Positions 24,390 through 33,598 of a stretch of 64,000 nucleotides of DNA are shown piece after piece. The translations under genes and the position numbers were made by a program. The stretch's first letter is position 1. Each line of letters starts with the position of its first letter. Source of the stretch: Paucibacter sp. KCTC 42545 (GTDB lineage: Bacteria; Pseudomonadota; Gammaproteobacteria; Burkholderiales; Burkholderiaceae_C); assembly GCF_001477625.1 (NCBI RefSeq), contig NZ_CP013692.1, positions 1,612,001 through 1,676,000 on the forward strand. Direction: 5' to 3'. Under the pieces are notes generated by a model. That model was not told the DNA's origin and searched no databases. It saw nothing but the letters and a program-made list of their open reading frames with translations.

Positions 24390-27300
24390 CGGCGAGCTTG
24401 GAGGCCCTGCTGGCGGCCAATCCCTTTCCGGGTTTGCGCTCGTTCGAGCCTAGCGAAGCAGATCGATTTTTTGGCCGCGAAAGCCAGATCGAGGCCTTGC
24501 TCTTGCGCTTGAGCCAGGTGCCGCTGGTGGCGGTGTCGGGGGCCTCGGGCTGCGGCAAGTCTTCCCTGGTGAAGGCCGGCTTGCTGAACGAACTCAAACG
24601 CCGGCACGAGCAGGACGATGAGGCCGAATGGCGGGCGGTGGTCATGCGGCCGGGCATTCAGCCGCTGCAAAACCTGGCTGCCGTGCTGGCCGAGTGTTTG
24701 CCAGCGGCTGAAGCGGCCAGGCTTGAGCCCGCCGCCTTACCGATAGACCTGCCAGAGCCGGCAGTGACGGCAATGGCGCCGGCGCCAATCGACTCGCTCC
24801 CCGGCGCGGCTGCAACTGATCCGGCCACTCCGGTTGACAACGCCGAGCCCGAAGAACTCAGCCCTGCCGCGCGGCGCGTGGCCTCGATCTGCGGCCAGTT
24901 GCGCATGGGCGGCATGGCGCTGGTGGAGTTGGTGCGCCGCTCCCATCTGCCGCCGGGGGTGCGCTTGCTGGTGGTGGTGGATCAGTTCGAGGAGTTGTTT
25001 CGCTTCAAGCGCATGGCCAATACCGAGGAAGCCAGCGCTTTTGTGAAACTGCTATTGCACGCGGCGGGAGACCCCGCCTCGCGCATCCGTGTGGTCTTGA
25101 CCATGCGTTCCGACACCTTGGGCGGTTGCGCCGATTTCCCCGGTCTGCCCGAGGCGGTCAGTGCCGGTGGCTATTTGGTGCCACGGCTGACGCGGCAGCA
25201 GCGCAAGGACGCCATCGTCAAGCCGATCGAGTGGCGTGGCGCGCAGATTGCGCCGCGCCTGGTGCAGCGCCTGCTCAACGATGTGAGTTCGGACTTTGAC
25301 GATTTGCCAGTCATGCAGCACGCTTTATCGCGCACTTGGCGGCATTGGGCCCAAGCCTGCCAGGGCGGCCGTCCCATCGATCTAGGCGATTACGAGAAGA
25401 TCGGCGCGGCGGTGGATGCGTTGTCGCGCCATGCCGATGAAGCACGGCTGAGCCTGGGGCCGTTGGGCGAGCCCGGCGGCGCGGTCGAGCGGGTGTTCCG
25501 CGCCCTGACCGAGCGCATGGCCGAAGGCACCGAAGTGCGCCGCCCCATCGAGCTGGGGCAGCTATGCGCCATCTGCAAACGTGGACCGGCTGGTGAGGCC
25601 GAGGTGCTGGCGGTGGTGGAACGCTACCGGCAAAGCGATACCGCCTTTTTGGTGCCCGGTGGCAGCCAGCCCTTAGATGCGCATGCCATCATCGACATCT
25701 CGCACGAGAGCTTAATTCGGCAGTGGCAGCGCCTGCGCGACTGGGTGGTGGCAGAGGCCGAGGCCAAAGCCACCTTGCTGCGCCTGGTCGGCGATGCCCG
25801 GGCGCACGCACAGGCCAATGGTGAACTGTGGCATGGCCGCAGCCTGGAGCGCGCACGCGTCTGGCAGCAGCGCAACCATCCCAATGCGGCTTGGGTCAAG
25901 CTGTGCATGGGGGGCACAGACGAAGAAGCTGGCGCCGCTTTCCATCTGGTGCAGAGCTTCTTGGACAAGAGCGCTGCGGTGCAAGAAAAGGAGCGGCGCA
26001 AGTCCAGCCGCATGCTGTGGGGCTTGCGCGGCTTGGCGGCGCTGGTGACGGGCGTGTCTGTGCTGGCGGCTTTGTACGGCCAGATCTTGCATCGCCAGGC
26101 CTTGTCTCGTGAATGGGGTGCCAAGGCCATTTTGCAAATCGTCCAGGATCCAGCCCGCAGCGCCGCGCTGGCTTTGGCGGCCTTGGAGAAAGACGGCAAT
26201 AACGAGCGCGCCGAGTTCGCGTTCCGCCGCGCCATGGCGGCGCTGGAGGTGGCTGCTGCCGAGCAAATTGTTGATTTCGATGCGCCGGTGATTGAGACCC
26301 GCTACAGCCCGGATCGCAAGCGCTTGCTGGTGGCCAGCGAGGCCACGGTTTGGATTCTGGATGACCAGCGCTTGATGGATACGGCTGAGCGTGGCGAGGT
26401 GTCCGTGCTGCGCGCTGAGCAGTTGGGGGCACTCAAGCTCAAGCTGCCAGAGCAGTTGGGCAAGCTGGCCAGGGCCTGGCTGCTGGATGACGGGCGTGTG
26501 CTGGTGCTGAACAGCAAGGGCCTGCTGCGCTTGCTGGAGGCTGATGGGCAACTGAATACTCAGCTGTTTTGCGCCGACGATGCGGTCAGCTGGGCGGTGG
26601 CACTCAACCCGCGCAAGCCGGAATTGAGCGCCAGTTGCGTTGGGGGCGATTGGTCTAGCCAACTCTCACGCTGGTCCTTGGGCGCGCCTGGCAGCGTGTC
26701 GCAACAGCAGCGTTTGCTAAGTCCGATCAGCAACTCACCCACCACGGCCTTGGCTTATTCGCCTGATGGCGCGCTATTGGCTGCAGGCGATAGTGGCGGC
26801 CAGGTGCAGATATGGCGGCAAGGGCCGGGAAGCGAGCAGGCCTGGATTCATGGCGACAAAGCCAAGCCTGGGACGGTCGGGCCGCTGCGCCATGGCGCTG
26901 CCATCAATGACCTGAGCTTCAGCAAGTCACGGCCGGATTTGCTGGCCTCAGCCGGCGACGATGGCTTTGCCCGCGTGTGGCGTTTGGATTTGCACAAAGG
27001 CAAGCTGGCCGGGGCGGATGCGCCTCCGGCAGCCCAGGCGGCCCATCATTTACGGCATGAGCGCAGCGTCAGCCAAGTGCAGTTTCTCGACCGGGCAGAC
27101 GACAAGAATTTGCTGCTCACGGTGTCGGACTGGCGCGTCAATTTGTGGAGCAATGAGCAGCAACATGAGGAGCGCCGCCACGATGATTGGGTCACTTTGC
27201 TGGACGCGTCGGAACTGGACGGCGAATTGCTGGTCTCTGCCAGTGCCGACGGCACGGCACGGCTTTGGTCCAGCCGATCCATCGTGCCGCTGACCACCTT

Positions 27301-28684
27301 GCGTGGCCACACCAGCTCGATCAGCCATGCCATGCTGCATGAGCAGGGCAAGCCGGGTGGTCAGGGCGGGGCGGAAAGCACAGATAGGCAGGAGGTGCGC
27401 CGCGTCATCACCAGCAGCCTTGACGGCACCCTGCGCATCTGGCGGCTCAACCCTCCTACCTTGCTACTGGCCAGCAAGAGGCCGCAGAGTGTTTTTGCGC
27501 TGTCGCCCGCAGGCAGCTTGGAAATGGGGGTGGATCGCTTGTTGATGATTTGCGGCGAATCGGGCAGTCGTGCGGAAAGTGCAGGGGCCGGGGATCAATA
27601 CGCCTGCGCGTTCAGGCCTTTGTCCGGCAGCGCCGCCCAAACAGCGCTTGCAACTTCAGCGGAGAACGCCGTCGCTTCCGAGCATTTCCAGGCGCATGCG
27701 GCTAAGCCTCTTGATGCGGGCGCGCGGAATTCGCTCAATATCAGCCACACCACCTATGCCGCGCGCTTCTCGGCCGATGGCAAATTGGCGATGGTGTACT
27801 CGCAGGAATACAACCTTTATGCCGACCGCAAGCTGTGGCTGCTTGACCTGGACAAGGATGGCGCGGCGATCGACACCCCTGCCTGGCTGAGCCGCAGCGT
27901 CACCGCCTACTTTGACTCGAAAAGGCCTGAGTTCGGCTTGCTGGACCAAAGCGGTGCGATCAGCCTGTGGCCCAACAAGGTGCTGACCGAGAGTGCAGAC
28001 GAAGCGCCTGCCTCAGCCAAGCTGCAGGAGCTCAGTTGCGGCGCTACGGCTTGCACCAATCTAGCCCTGAGCCCCGACGGCAAGATGATCGCCGCAGCGG
28101 CGGGCAATGTGGTGATGCTGTGGTCGCGCGCTGCGGCTAAGGCGCAATTGTTGGCCACCTTGGACAGGCATCAAGGGGACCTGCGGGATCTCAACTTCAG
28201 CCCCGACAGCCAGCGCTTGGTTACCGCCAGCGTTGACCGAACCGCGCGTGTTTGGGATTTGAGGGATTTGCAGGCAGACCGTTCACCGCCCTCGCGCGAG
28301 CTGGCCGGCGGGCATAGCAGCTCCCTCAGCTCGGCGGACTTCAGCCCGGACGGCCAGTTCGTTGTCACCGCTGGCGCCGATGGCAGCATTCGAGTTTGGG
28401 ATGCCAACTCCGGGCAGGAAAAAGCCGCCTTGCTGGGGCGCCACCGCGGCAAGATCAATTTGGCGGCCTTTCATCCGGACGGGCAGAAAATCATCTCGGT
28501 CGGTGACGACGGCAATGCCTTGCTGACGCCCTGCAGTGCTTGCGTACAGTCGCTGCCTGATCTGAAGCAGCGGGCCAAGCAGCAGCTTCATTTGACGACA
28601 GATGACCAAGCCTGGCTCAAAGAAAACACCAGCAGCAGACTGCGTGACTCACTGCAGTCTGGCTGGTGGGGTCTGAGCAAATAG
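24386..28684 (+). CDS. nSTAND1 NTPase with WD40 propellers (putative sensor of the TIR system)
   Basis: A 1432-residue protein. Residues 11-30 (NPFPGLRSF, RFFGRE) are the entry signature of the nSTAND1 family. Walker A GASGCGKSS is at 52-60, and Walker B LLVVVDQFEE at 194-203. A Pro/Ala-rich insert (about 105-160) separates them. A helical arm follows to about 535, then a hydrophobic stretch (549-567) that could be one membrane helix, and a short repeat-like linker (580-625). Residues 630-1385 hold about 15 WD40-like blades (for example GDDGFARVWRL at 857, ADGTARLW at 954, VDRTARVWDL at 1283, ADGSIRVWDA at 1331), enough for two propellers. The tail has CSAC at 1383. STAND proteins are switch ATPases that oligomerise on ligand binding. 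Overlap with the TIR gene implies that they act together. Confidence 0.88.
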   Translation: MTASLEALLAANPFPGLRSFEPSEADRFFGRESQIEALLLRLSQVPLVAVSGASGCGKSSLVKAGLLNELKRRHEQDDEAEWRAVVMRPGIQPLQNLAAVLAECLPAAEAARLEPAALPIDLPEPAVTAMAPAPIDSLPGAAATDPATPVDNAEPEELSPAARRVASICGQLRMGGMALVELVRRSHLPPGVRLLVVVDQFEELFRFKRMANTEEASAFVKLLLHAAGDPASRIRVVLTMRSDTLGGCADFPGLPEAVSAGGYLVPRLTRQQRKDAIVKPIEWRGAQIAPRLVQRLLNDVSSDFDDLPVMQHALSRTWRHWAQACQGGRPIDLGDYEKIGAAVDALSRHADEARLSLGPLGEPGGAVERVFRALTERMAEGTEVRRPIELGQLCAICKRGPAGEAEVLAVVERYRQSDTAFLVPGGSQPLDAHAIIDISHESLIRQWQRLRDWVVAEAEAKATLLRLVGDARAHAQANGELWHGRSLERARVWQQRNHPNAAWVKLCMGGTDEEAGAAFHLVQSFLDKSAAVQEKERRKSSRMLWGLRGLAALVTGVSVLAALYGQILHRQALSREWGAKAILQIVQDPARSAALALAALEKDGNNERAEFAFRRAMAALEVAAAEQIVDFDAPVIETRYSPDRKRLLVASEATVWILDDQRLMDTAERGEVSVLRAEQLGALKLKLPEQLGKLARAWLLDDGRVLVLNSKGLLRLLEADGQLNTQLFCADDAVSWAVALNPRKPELSASCVGGDWSSQLSRWSLGAPGSVSQQQRLLSPISNSPTTALAYSPDGALLAAGDSGGQVQIWRQGPGSEQAWIHGDKAKPGTVGPLRHGAAINDLSFSKSRPDLLASAGDDGFARVWRLDLHKGKLAGADAPPAAQAAHHLRHERSVSQVQFLDRADDKNLLLTVSDWRVNLWSNEQQHEERRHDDWVTLLDASELDGELLVSASADGTARLWSSRSIVPLTTLRGHTSSISHAMLHEQGKPGGQGGAESTDRQEVRRVITSSLDGTLRIWRLNPPTLLLASKRPQSVFALSPAGSLEMGVDRLLMICGESGSRAESAGAGDQYACAFRPLSGSAAQTALATSAENAVASEHFQAHAAKPLDAGARNSLNISHTTYAARFSADGKLAMVYSQEYNLYADRKLWLLDLDKDGAAIDTPAWLSRSVTAYFDSKRPEFGLLDQSGAISLWPNKVLTESADEAPASAKLQELSCGATACTNLALSPDGKMIAAAAGNVVMLWSRAAAKAQLLATLDRHQGDLRDLNFSPDSQRLVTASVDRTARVWDLRDLQADRSPPSRELAGGHSSSLSSADFSPDGQFVVTAGADGSIRVWDANSGQEKAALLGRHRGKINLAAFHPDGQKIISVGDDGNALLTPCSACVQSLPDLKQRAKQQLHLTTDDQAWLKENTSSRLRDSLQSGWWGLSK

Positions 28685-28700
28685 GGGGCGGGGAATAGTT

Positions 28701-28730
28701 GCGGGGCGGCGGAGTGCGCCGCTCGCCCGC
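28701..28730. terminator. imperfect GC-rich inverted repeat after the STAND gene
   Basis: GCGGG and CCCGC enclose further partly complementary GC-rich sequence, between the convergent STAND and puuC genes. It is imperfect and without a T tract. Confidence 0.3.
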
Positions 28731-28743
28731 CACTGTGCTTGCT

Positions 28744-30246
28744 TTACTTATTGATGCGCAACCAGGTCGTCTTCAGCTCGGTGTACTTGTCAAAAGCATG
28801 CAGGGACTTGTCGCGCCCGTTGCCACTTTGCTTGTAGCCGCCGAAGGGCACGGTCATATCGTCCTCGTCATATTGGTTGACGTGCACGGTGCCAGCGCGC
28901 AGGGCGCGGGCCACGCGGTGGGCGCGGTCGATATGGCTGCTCCACACACTGGCTTGCAAGCCGTAGGGGCTGTTGTTGGCTATTGATACGGCCTCGGCTT
29001 CGTCTTTGAAGCGCAGCACGCTCATCACCGGGCCGAAGATCTCCTCGCGGGCAATCTTCATCTCTGGCGTCACGCCGTCAAAAATGGTGGGTTGCACAAA
29101 GTAGCCACCAGTGTCGATGCGTGCTTGTTCGGCGCCGGCCACGACGCGCGCACCTTCGCTGCGGCCGCTGTCGATATAGCCCATCACGGTGCGCAGCTGG
29201 CCTTCGTCCACCAAAGCACCCATCACGGTCTTGGGATTCAGCGGATCGCCGGCTTGGTATTGCGGGGCCTCGGCAGCGAGCAGGGCGACGAACTCGTCCG
29301 CAATGCTTTCATGCACCAGCACGCGTGAGGGCGCATTGCAGCTCTCGCCCTGGTTGAAGAACATGCTGCCGGCCACAGTGGCGGCAGCGCGTTTCAAATC
29401 GTCGAAATCGGGGAAGACCAGAAAGGCCGACTTGCCGCCCAGCTCGTTGTAGACGCGCTTCAGATTGCTGCGGCCCGCGTAGTCCAGCATCTTGCGGCCG
29501 ACCCGGGTGGAGCCGGTGAAGCCAATCGCATCCACATCCATGTGCAAGGCCAGGGCCTCGCCGGCTTCGTGGCCAAAGCCGGGTACGACGTTGAACACGC
29601 CTTCGGGCAGGCCAGCTTCTAGTGCCAATTCAGCCAGGCGCAGCGCGGTCAGTGGGGACTTTTCGCTCGGCTTCAAAACCACTGAATTGCCTGCAGCCAG
29701 GGCCGGGCCCAGCTTCCAGGCCGACATGATCATGGGGTAGTTCCAGGGCACGATGGCGCCGATCACGCCCATGGGCTCACGCTGGATCAGGGCCAAGGCG
29801 TTCGGGCCGGTGGGCGCGATTTCGTCGTAGATTTTGTCCACGGCTTCGGCGTACCAGGCGATGCAGCGTGCCGTGGATGCCACGTCAACGCCCAGGGAAT
29901 ACTGGATGGGCTTGCCCATGTCCAGCGTCTCCAGCAGGGCCAGCTCTTCTTTGGCGGCCAGAATTTTTTCCGCAAAGTTGAGCAAGACGCGCTTGCGCGC
30001 GGCCGGCGCGCGCTGCGACCAGCGCCCGTCCTCAAAGGCTGCGCGGGCCGAACGCACGGCGGCGTCGATGTCGGCCGCTTGGCCGCGCGCAACGCTGCCG
30101 ATCACCCGGCCATCGATGGGGGAAATGCACTCGAAGCTCTGGCCGTCAACACTGTCGACGCGGCGGCCGCCGATGAAAGGCCGGCCGTCAATCGTCAGCG
30201 CACGGGCGCGAGCATGCCAGTCGATGGCAGGGGGTGTGGCGCTCAT
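28744..30246 (-). CDS. puuC: gamma-glutamyl-gamma-aminobutyraldehyde dehydrogenase (PuuC-like)
   Basis: A 500-residue NAD(P)-dependent aldehyde dehydrogenase. The active-site cysteine sits in FFNQGESCNAPSR, the general-base glutamate in NELGGKSAF, the cofactor loop in GFTGSTRVG, and PWNYPMIM is conserved. The closest family resemblance is PuuC/KauB-type enzymes that oxidise gamma-glutamyl-gamma-aminobutyraldehyde or related omega-aminoaldehydes. It is the last gene of the polyamine cluster, 28 bases after the porin gene, which supports a role in putrescine breakdown. Substrate assignment rests on context, because close ALDH paralogues share these motifs. Confidence 0.87.
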   Translation of the reverse strand: MSATPPAIDWHARARALTIDGRPFIGGRRVDSVDGQSFECISPIDGRVIGSVARGQAADIDAAVRSARAAFEDGRWSQRAPAARKRVLLNFAEKILAAKEELALLETLDMGKPIQYSLGVDVASTARCIAWYAEAVDKIYDEIAPTGPNALALIQREPMGVIGAIVPWNYPMIMSAWKLGPALAAGNSVVLKPSEKSPLTALRLAELALEAGLPEGVFNVVPGFGHEAGEALALHMDVDAIGFTGSTRVGRKMLDYAGRSNLKRVYNELGGKSAFLVFPDFDDLKRAAATVAGSMFFNQGESCNAPSRVLVHESIADEFVALLAAEAPQYQAGDPLNPKTVMGALVDEGQLRTVMGYIDSGRSEGARVVAGAEQARIDTGGYFVQPTIFDGVTPEMKIAREEIFGPVMSVLRFKDEAEAVSIANNSPYGLQASVWSSHIDRAHRVARALRAGTVHVNQYDEDDMTVPFGGYKQSGNGRDKSLHAFDKYTELKTTWLRINK

Positions 30247-30274
30247 GGTCTTCCTTCTCTATTCGCTTGTCGTC

Positions 30275-31690
30275 TTAGAAATTGACCACCATCGAGGTGC
30301 CCAGCAGATGGTTGTTCTTGCGCCAGTTGCCGGTGCTTTGGTCCATGAAGACGGCGCGGTCGGAGCCGTCAAAGCGGTACTCGAACTTGAAGGTGGTGTT
30401 GGCGTTGAAGAGGTAGTTGAAGCCCAGGCTCAACTCGTAGCGGTTGGCGCCTTTGCTGGCGACTTCCGGATCGGGGTTGGCATCATCCCAGGCAAAGCCA
30501 TAGCCGCGGCCCAGGCCGTTGCGGCCGTCGTCGCTGCTGTAGCCGAACAAGCCGCCGCCGTTCTTGCTATTGCTGAGGTAGTCGGCGCGCGCCACCATCT
30601 CCCAGCGCGGCATGAATTTATAGGCGGCCAGGGCGGACACGCCGGTCCAGGTGGCATCACGCATCTGGCCGTCTTCGTTGAAGATGGCGCTCTTGCGCTG
30701 CTGGCCCCAGCTGAGTTGGCCTTGCAGGGTCCAGTCGCCGCGAATGAAATAGGCGTCAAGCTCCAGCATATCGACGCGGGTGTCACGGCCGTTATCGCCG
30801 GCAAAGCGCAGGTCACCGTTCGCATCGAGGGCGTCGGCGGCATAGTTGTAAGCCTTACCGTGCAGGCCGGTGAAGCCAAAGCCCTGGAATTCGCCCTTGG
30901 CATAGTCCACGCGGTAGATCAGGGCCGGCGTCTTGTTGCCGCTGGACTTGCGTGCATTGTTGACGTTAGCCAGGCCGACCTTGACCAACCACTTGTCGAT
31001 GGTCAGGTCCATCACGGCGCCGGTGTAGGCGGTGGGCGCGGTGAAGTCGAACAGCAGGTTGTGGGTGATCAGCTTGTTGCCGGGCGGCAGGGTGATTTCA
31101 TAGCCCGTCCAGTCCGGAATTTGGCCCAGCCACAGGCGAGTCTGCAAGTCACCCAGCGGGATGTTGACGCTGGCCTCATGCACGATGGAGCCGGTGTTGA
31201 AAGAAGCGCCCGCGCCGCGCTCCGGCGCCAGGGTCAGGCGCCACTTGGTGCCGCCTTCCATTTCCTTGGTGATGTCCAGCGCGGCCATGCCGAAGTAGCC
31301 GTTGTCGTAGCCGTAGGCGTCTTTGTTGAAGAGCTGAAAGCCGGCGCTATTGTTGTTGCGGTTGTAGATGAAGGTCGGGTCGAGGAAGCCCGAGACCTTG
31401 AGGTTCTTCATGCCCAGCATCTCCTGCGCATCTTCCAGCGCCTCGGTCTTGACGGCGATGCGGTTGAAGTCCTGCACTTGCTGCGGGGTCATGCCCCATT
31501 GCGGCGCGGTGGCTGCTGGCTTGGACTCGGCCGCTTTGAGCTTGTCTTCCAACTGACCGACGCGGTCGCGCAGGGCCCGCAACTCTTTCAACAACTCTTC
31601 ATTGCTTTGCGCCAGGGCGGAGCCAGGGTAGGCCGCGGCAAGGGCCAGGCTGAGGGCCAGAGGCAGGGCTGCAAATGCTTTTTTCTTCAT
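30275..31690 (-). CDS. outer-membrane porin of DUF3138 type
   Basis: A 471-residue protein with signal peptide (cleavage after SALA) and a short N-terminal coiled coil (SNEELLKELRALRDRVGQLEDKL). A large beta-barrel region with alternating aromatic strands follows, ending in LGTSMVVNF with the terminal phenylalanine recognised by the Bam machinery. The coiled coil plus barrel layout and GFLDPTFIYNRN opening match the DUF3138 porins common in Burkholderiales. Its position between potI and puuC suggests that it admits polyamines or other cationic amines across the outer membrane; this function is inferred from context only. A GGAG site precedes the start. Confidence 0.78.
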   Translation of the reverse strand: MKKKAFAALPLALSLALAAAYPGSALAQSNEELLKELRALRDRVGQLEDKLKAAESKPAATAPQWGMTPQQVQDFNRIAVKTEALEDAQEMLGMKNLKVSGFLDPTFIYNRNNNSAGFQLFNKDAYGYDNGYFGMAALDITKEMEGGTKWRLTLAPERGAGASFNTGSIVHEASVNIPLGDLQTRLWLGQIPDWTGYEITLPPGNKLITHNLLFDFTAPTAYTGAVMDLTIDKWLVKVGLANVNNARKSSGNKTPALIYRVDYAKGEFQGFGFTGLHGKAYNYAADALDANGDLRFAGDNGRDTRVDMLELDAYFIRGDWTLQGQLSWGQQRKSAIFNEDGQMRDATWTGVSALAAYKFMPRWEMVARADYLSNSKNGGGLFGYSSDDGRNGLGRGYGFAWDDANPDPEVASKGANRYELSLGFNYLFNANTTFKFEYRFDGSDRAVFMDQSTGNWRKNNHLLGTSMVVNF

Positions 31691-31772
31691 TTGGTGGGAC
31701 TCCGCATTGAGGGTTGAAATTGGGTGAATGGGGTGAACTGAGATGTCGGGCGCGCTGAGCTTGTTGACTGGC

Positions 31773-32654
31773 TCAGCCGTGGCTGCGCTGGGCGGCCATC
31801 ATTTCAAGGGTGCGTTGGCGCTCCTTGCGGGCGATCCAGTAGCTGGCCAGCACCACGCCGATGGAGACCACCACGATGATCACGGTGGCCACCGCATTGA
31901 TGCTGGGGCTGACGCCAAGCCGCGCTCGCGAGAAGATCACCAGGGGCAGGGTGGTGGAGCCGGGGCCGGACAGGAAGGCCGAGAGCACCACATCGTCCAG
32001 CGACAAGGTGAAGGTCAGCAGCCAGGCGGAGAGCATGGACTGCGCAATCATCGGCAGCGTCACCAAAGCAAACACCTGCATGGGCTTGGCGCCCAGGTCC
32101 ATGGCCGCCTCTTCCAATTGCGGGTTGAGCTCGGTCAGGCGTGCCTGAATCACCACCGTGGCATAGGACATGCCCAGCAGCAGATGGCCCAGCCAGATGG
32201 TCATGGCGCCGCGCTCGGGGAAGCCGGTGGCGCGCTGCATGGACACCAGCATCAGCAACAGAGACAAGCCGATGATGACCTCGGGCATCACCAGCGGCGC
32301 ATTGACCATGCCGGTGAACAAGGTGCGGCCGGTGAAGCGCTTGTACTTGACCAGGGCGAAGGCGGCGAAGGTGCCGAGGATGACCGAGGCGCAGGCCGTC
32401 AGGCCAGCAATCTCCAGCGACAGGCGCAGGCCGTTCAAGACTTCTCGGTCCTCCAGCAAGGCGCTGTACCAACGCATGGTGAAGCCACCCCAGACCGATG
32501 GAATCTTCGAGTCGTTGAACGAGTAGACGATCAGGGCCAGGATGGGCAGGTAGAGGAAAAAAAAGCCCAGGCTCAGCCAGCTGCGGCCAAAGCCGCGTGT
32601 GAAGCCGGGGCCGAAGAGGGCGCGCTTGGCGTTACTTTTGATCTCGGCGCTCAT
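31773..32654 (-). CDS. potI: putrescine/spermidine ABC transporter permease PotI
   Basis: The second inner-membrane permease of the polyamine importer, 293 residues with six hydrophobic helices. The EAAMDLGAKPMQVFALVTLP segment is the permease EAA motif that contacts the ATPase. FLYLPILALIVYSFNDSKIPSVWGGFTMRWY is a typical PotI/PotC N terminus. The start ATG (32654) overlaps the potH stop by 4 bases, which is why the longer upstream frame was rejected. It is the last of the potFGHI group. Confidence 0.94.
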   Translation of the reverse strand: MSAEIKSNAKRALFGPGFTRGFGRSWLSLGFFFLYLPILALIVYSFNDSKIPSVWGGFTMRWYSALLEDREVLNGLRLSLEIAGLTACASVILGTFAAFALVKYKRFTGRTLFTGMVNAPLVMPEVIIGLSLLLMLVSMQRATGFPERGAMTIWLGHLLLGMSYATVVIQARLTELNPQLEEAAMDLGAKPMQVFALVTLPMIAQSMLSAWLLTFTLSLDDVVLSAFLSGPGSTTLPLVIFSRARLGVSPSINAVATVIIVVVSIGVVLASYWIARKERQRTLEMMAAQRSHG

Positions 32655-33598
32655 GGGCGGGCCTCCTGGCTTTCGGCCTGGTACTTGCTGAACAGCGCCA
32701 GCGGCACCAGGATCAGCAGCACCATCACCACGGCCACGCTCGAGGCCATGGGCCAATCGTTATTGCTGAAGAACTCGTCCCACAAGACGCGGCCGATCAT
32801 CAAGGTCTCCGGGCCGCCGAGCAGCTCAGGAATGACGAACTCGCCCACGCAGGGAATGAACACCAGCATGGAGCCGGCAATGATGCCCGCCTTGGACAGC
32901 GGCACCGTGATGCGCCAAAAAGCGGTCCACGGCGTGGCGCCCAGATCACTGGCGGCCTCCAGCAAACGCAGATCCATCTTGGACAGATTGGCGTAGAGCG
33001 GCAGGATCATGAAGGGCAGATAGGTGTAGACCATGCCCACCACCAGCGAGAAGGGCGTGTGCATCAAATTGCCCAGTGCCGGAATCAGGCCGGTTGCCAG
33101 CAAGACGCGATCAAAGCCCAGCGCTTCGATGGCATTGGCTACCCAGCCGTTTTCGCCCAGCAGGCCTTTCCAGGCGTAGACGCGCAGCAAGAAACTGGTC
33201 CAGAAGGGCAGCATCACCAGCATCAGCAGGGCAGGCTGCAGATTGGGCTTGGCACGCGCCATGAAGTAGGAAAAGGGGTAGCCGATGAGCAGGCAGCCGA
33301 GGGTGGTGGCGGCGGCGTATTTGAGGCTGATCAGATAGGCCCGCACATACATATCATCTTGGGTGATGAAGAGGTAGTTGGCGGTCTTGATGGCGATGTG
33401 AAAGACGCCGTCGGTATAACTCGTCAGGTCCTTGAAGTGCACCGTCTCCATCTCGGAAACGCTGATCTTCAGGATGATCAAAAAAGGCAGGGCAAAAAAG
33501 ATCAAGAGCCAGGCATAGGGAATGCCGATGACGAGGCTGCGCCCGCGCAATAGCTTGCTCAGCCGGGCAGGCAGGAGGGAACGGCTGGGCGCACTCAT
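32651..33598 (-). CDS. potH: putrescine ABC transporter permease PotH
   Basis: The first permease of the importer, 315 residues, six helices. PYAWLLIFFALPFLIILKISVSE and the coupling motif EAASDLGATPWTAFWRITVPLS (EAA loop) are as in PotH. It is encoded with 4-base overlaps to both potG (ATGA at 33595-33598) and potI, so all three are translationally coupled. Confidence 0.94.
   Translation of the reverse strand: MSAPSRSLLPARLSKLLRGRSLVIGIPYAWLLIFFALPFLIILKISVSEMETVHFKDLTSYTDGVFHIAIKTANYLFITQDDMYVRAYLISLKYAAATTLGCLLIGYPFSYFMARAKPNLQPALLMLVMLPFWTSFLLRVYAWKGLLGENGWVANAIEALGFDRVLLATGLIPALGNLMHTPFSLVVGMVYTYLPFMILPLYANLSKMDLRLLEAASDLGATPWTAFWRITVPLSKAGIIAGSMLVFIPCVGEFVIPELLGGPETLMIGRVLWDEFFSNNDWPMASSVAVVMVLLILVPLALFSKYQAESQEARP

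Noticed and set aside
22953..28684. Recently acquired island with attachment sites
   Set aside because: No integrase, tRNA, direct-repeat boundary or visibly different base composition was found around the TIR-STAND pair, so transfer is not supported by the sequence alone.
29834..31717. 627-codon plus-strand open frame across puuC and the porin gene
   Set aside because: It covers two genes with clear family signatures on the other strand and has the composition of an antisense shadow.
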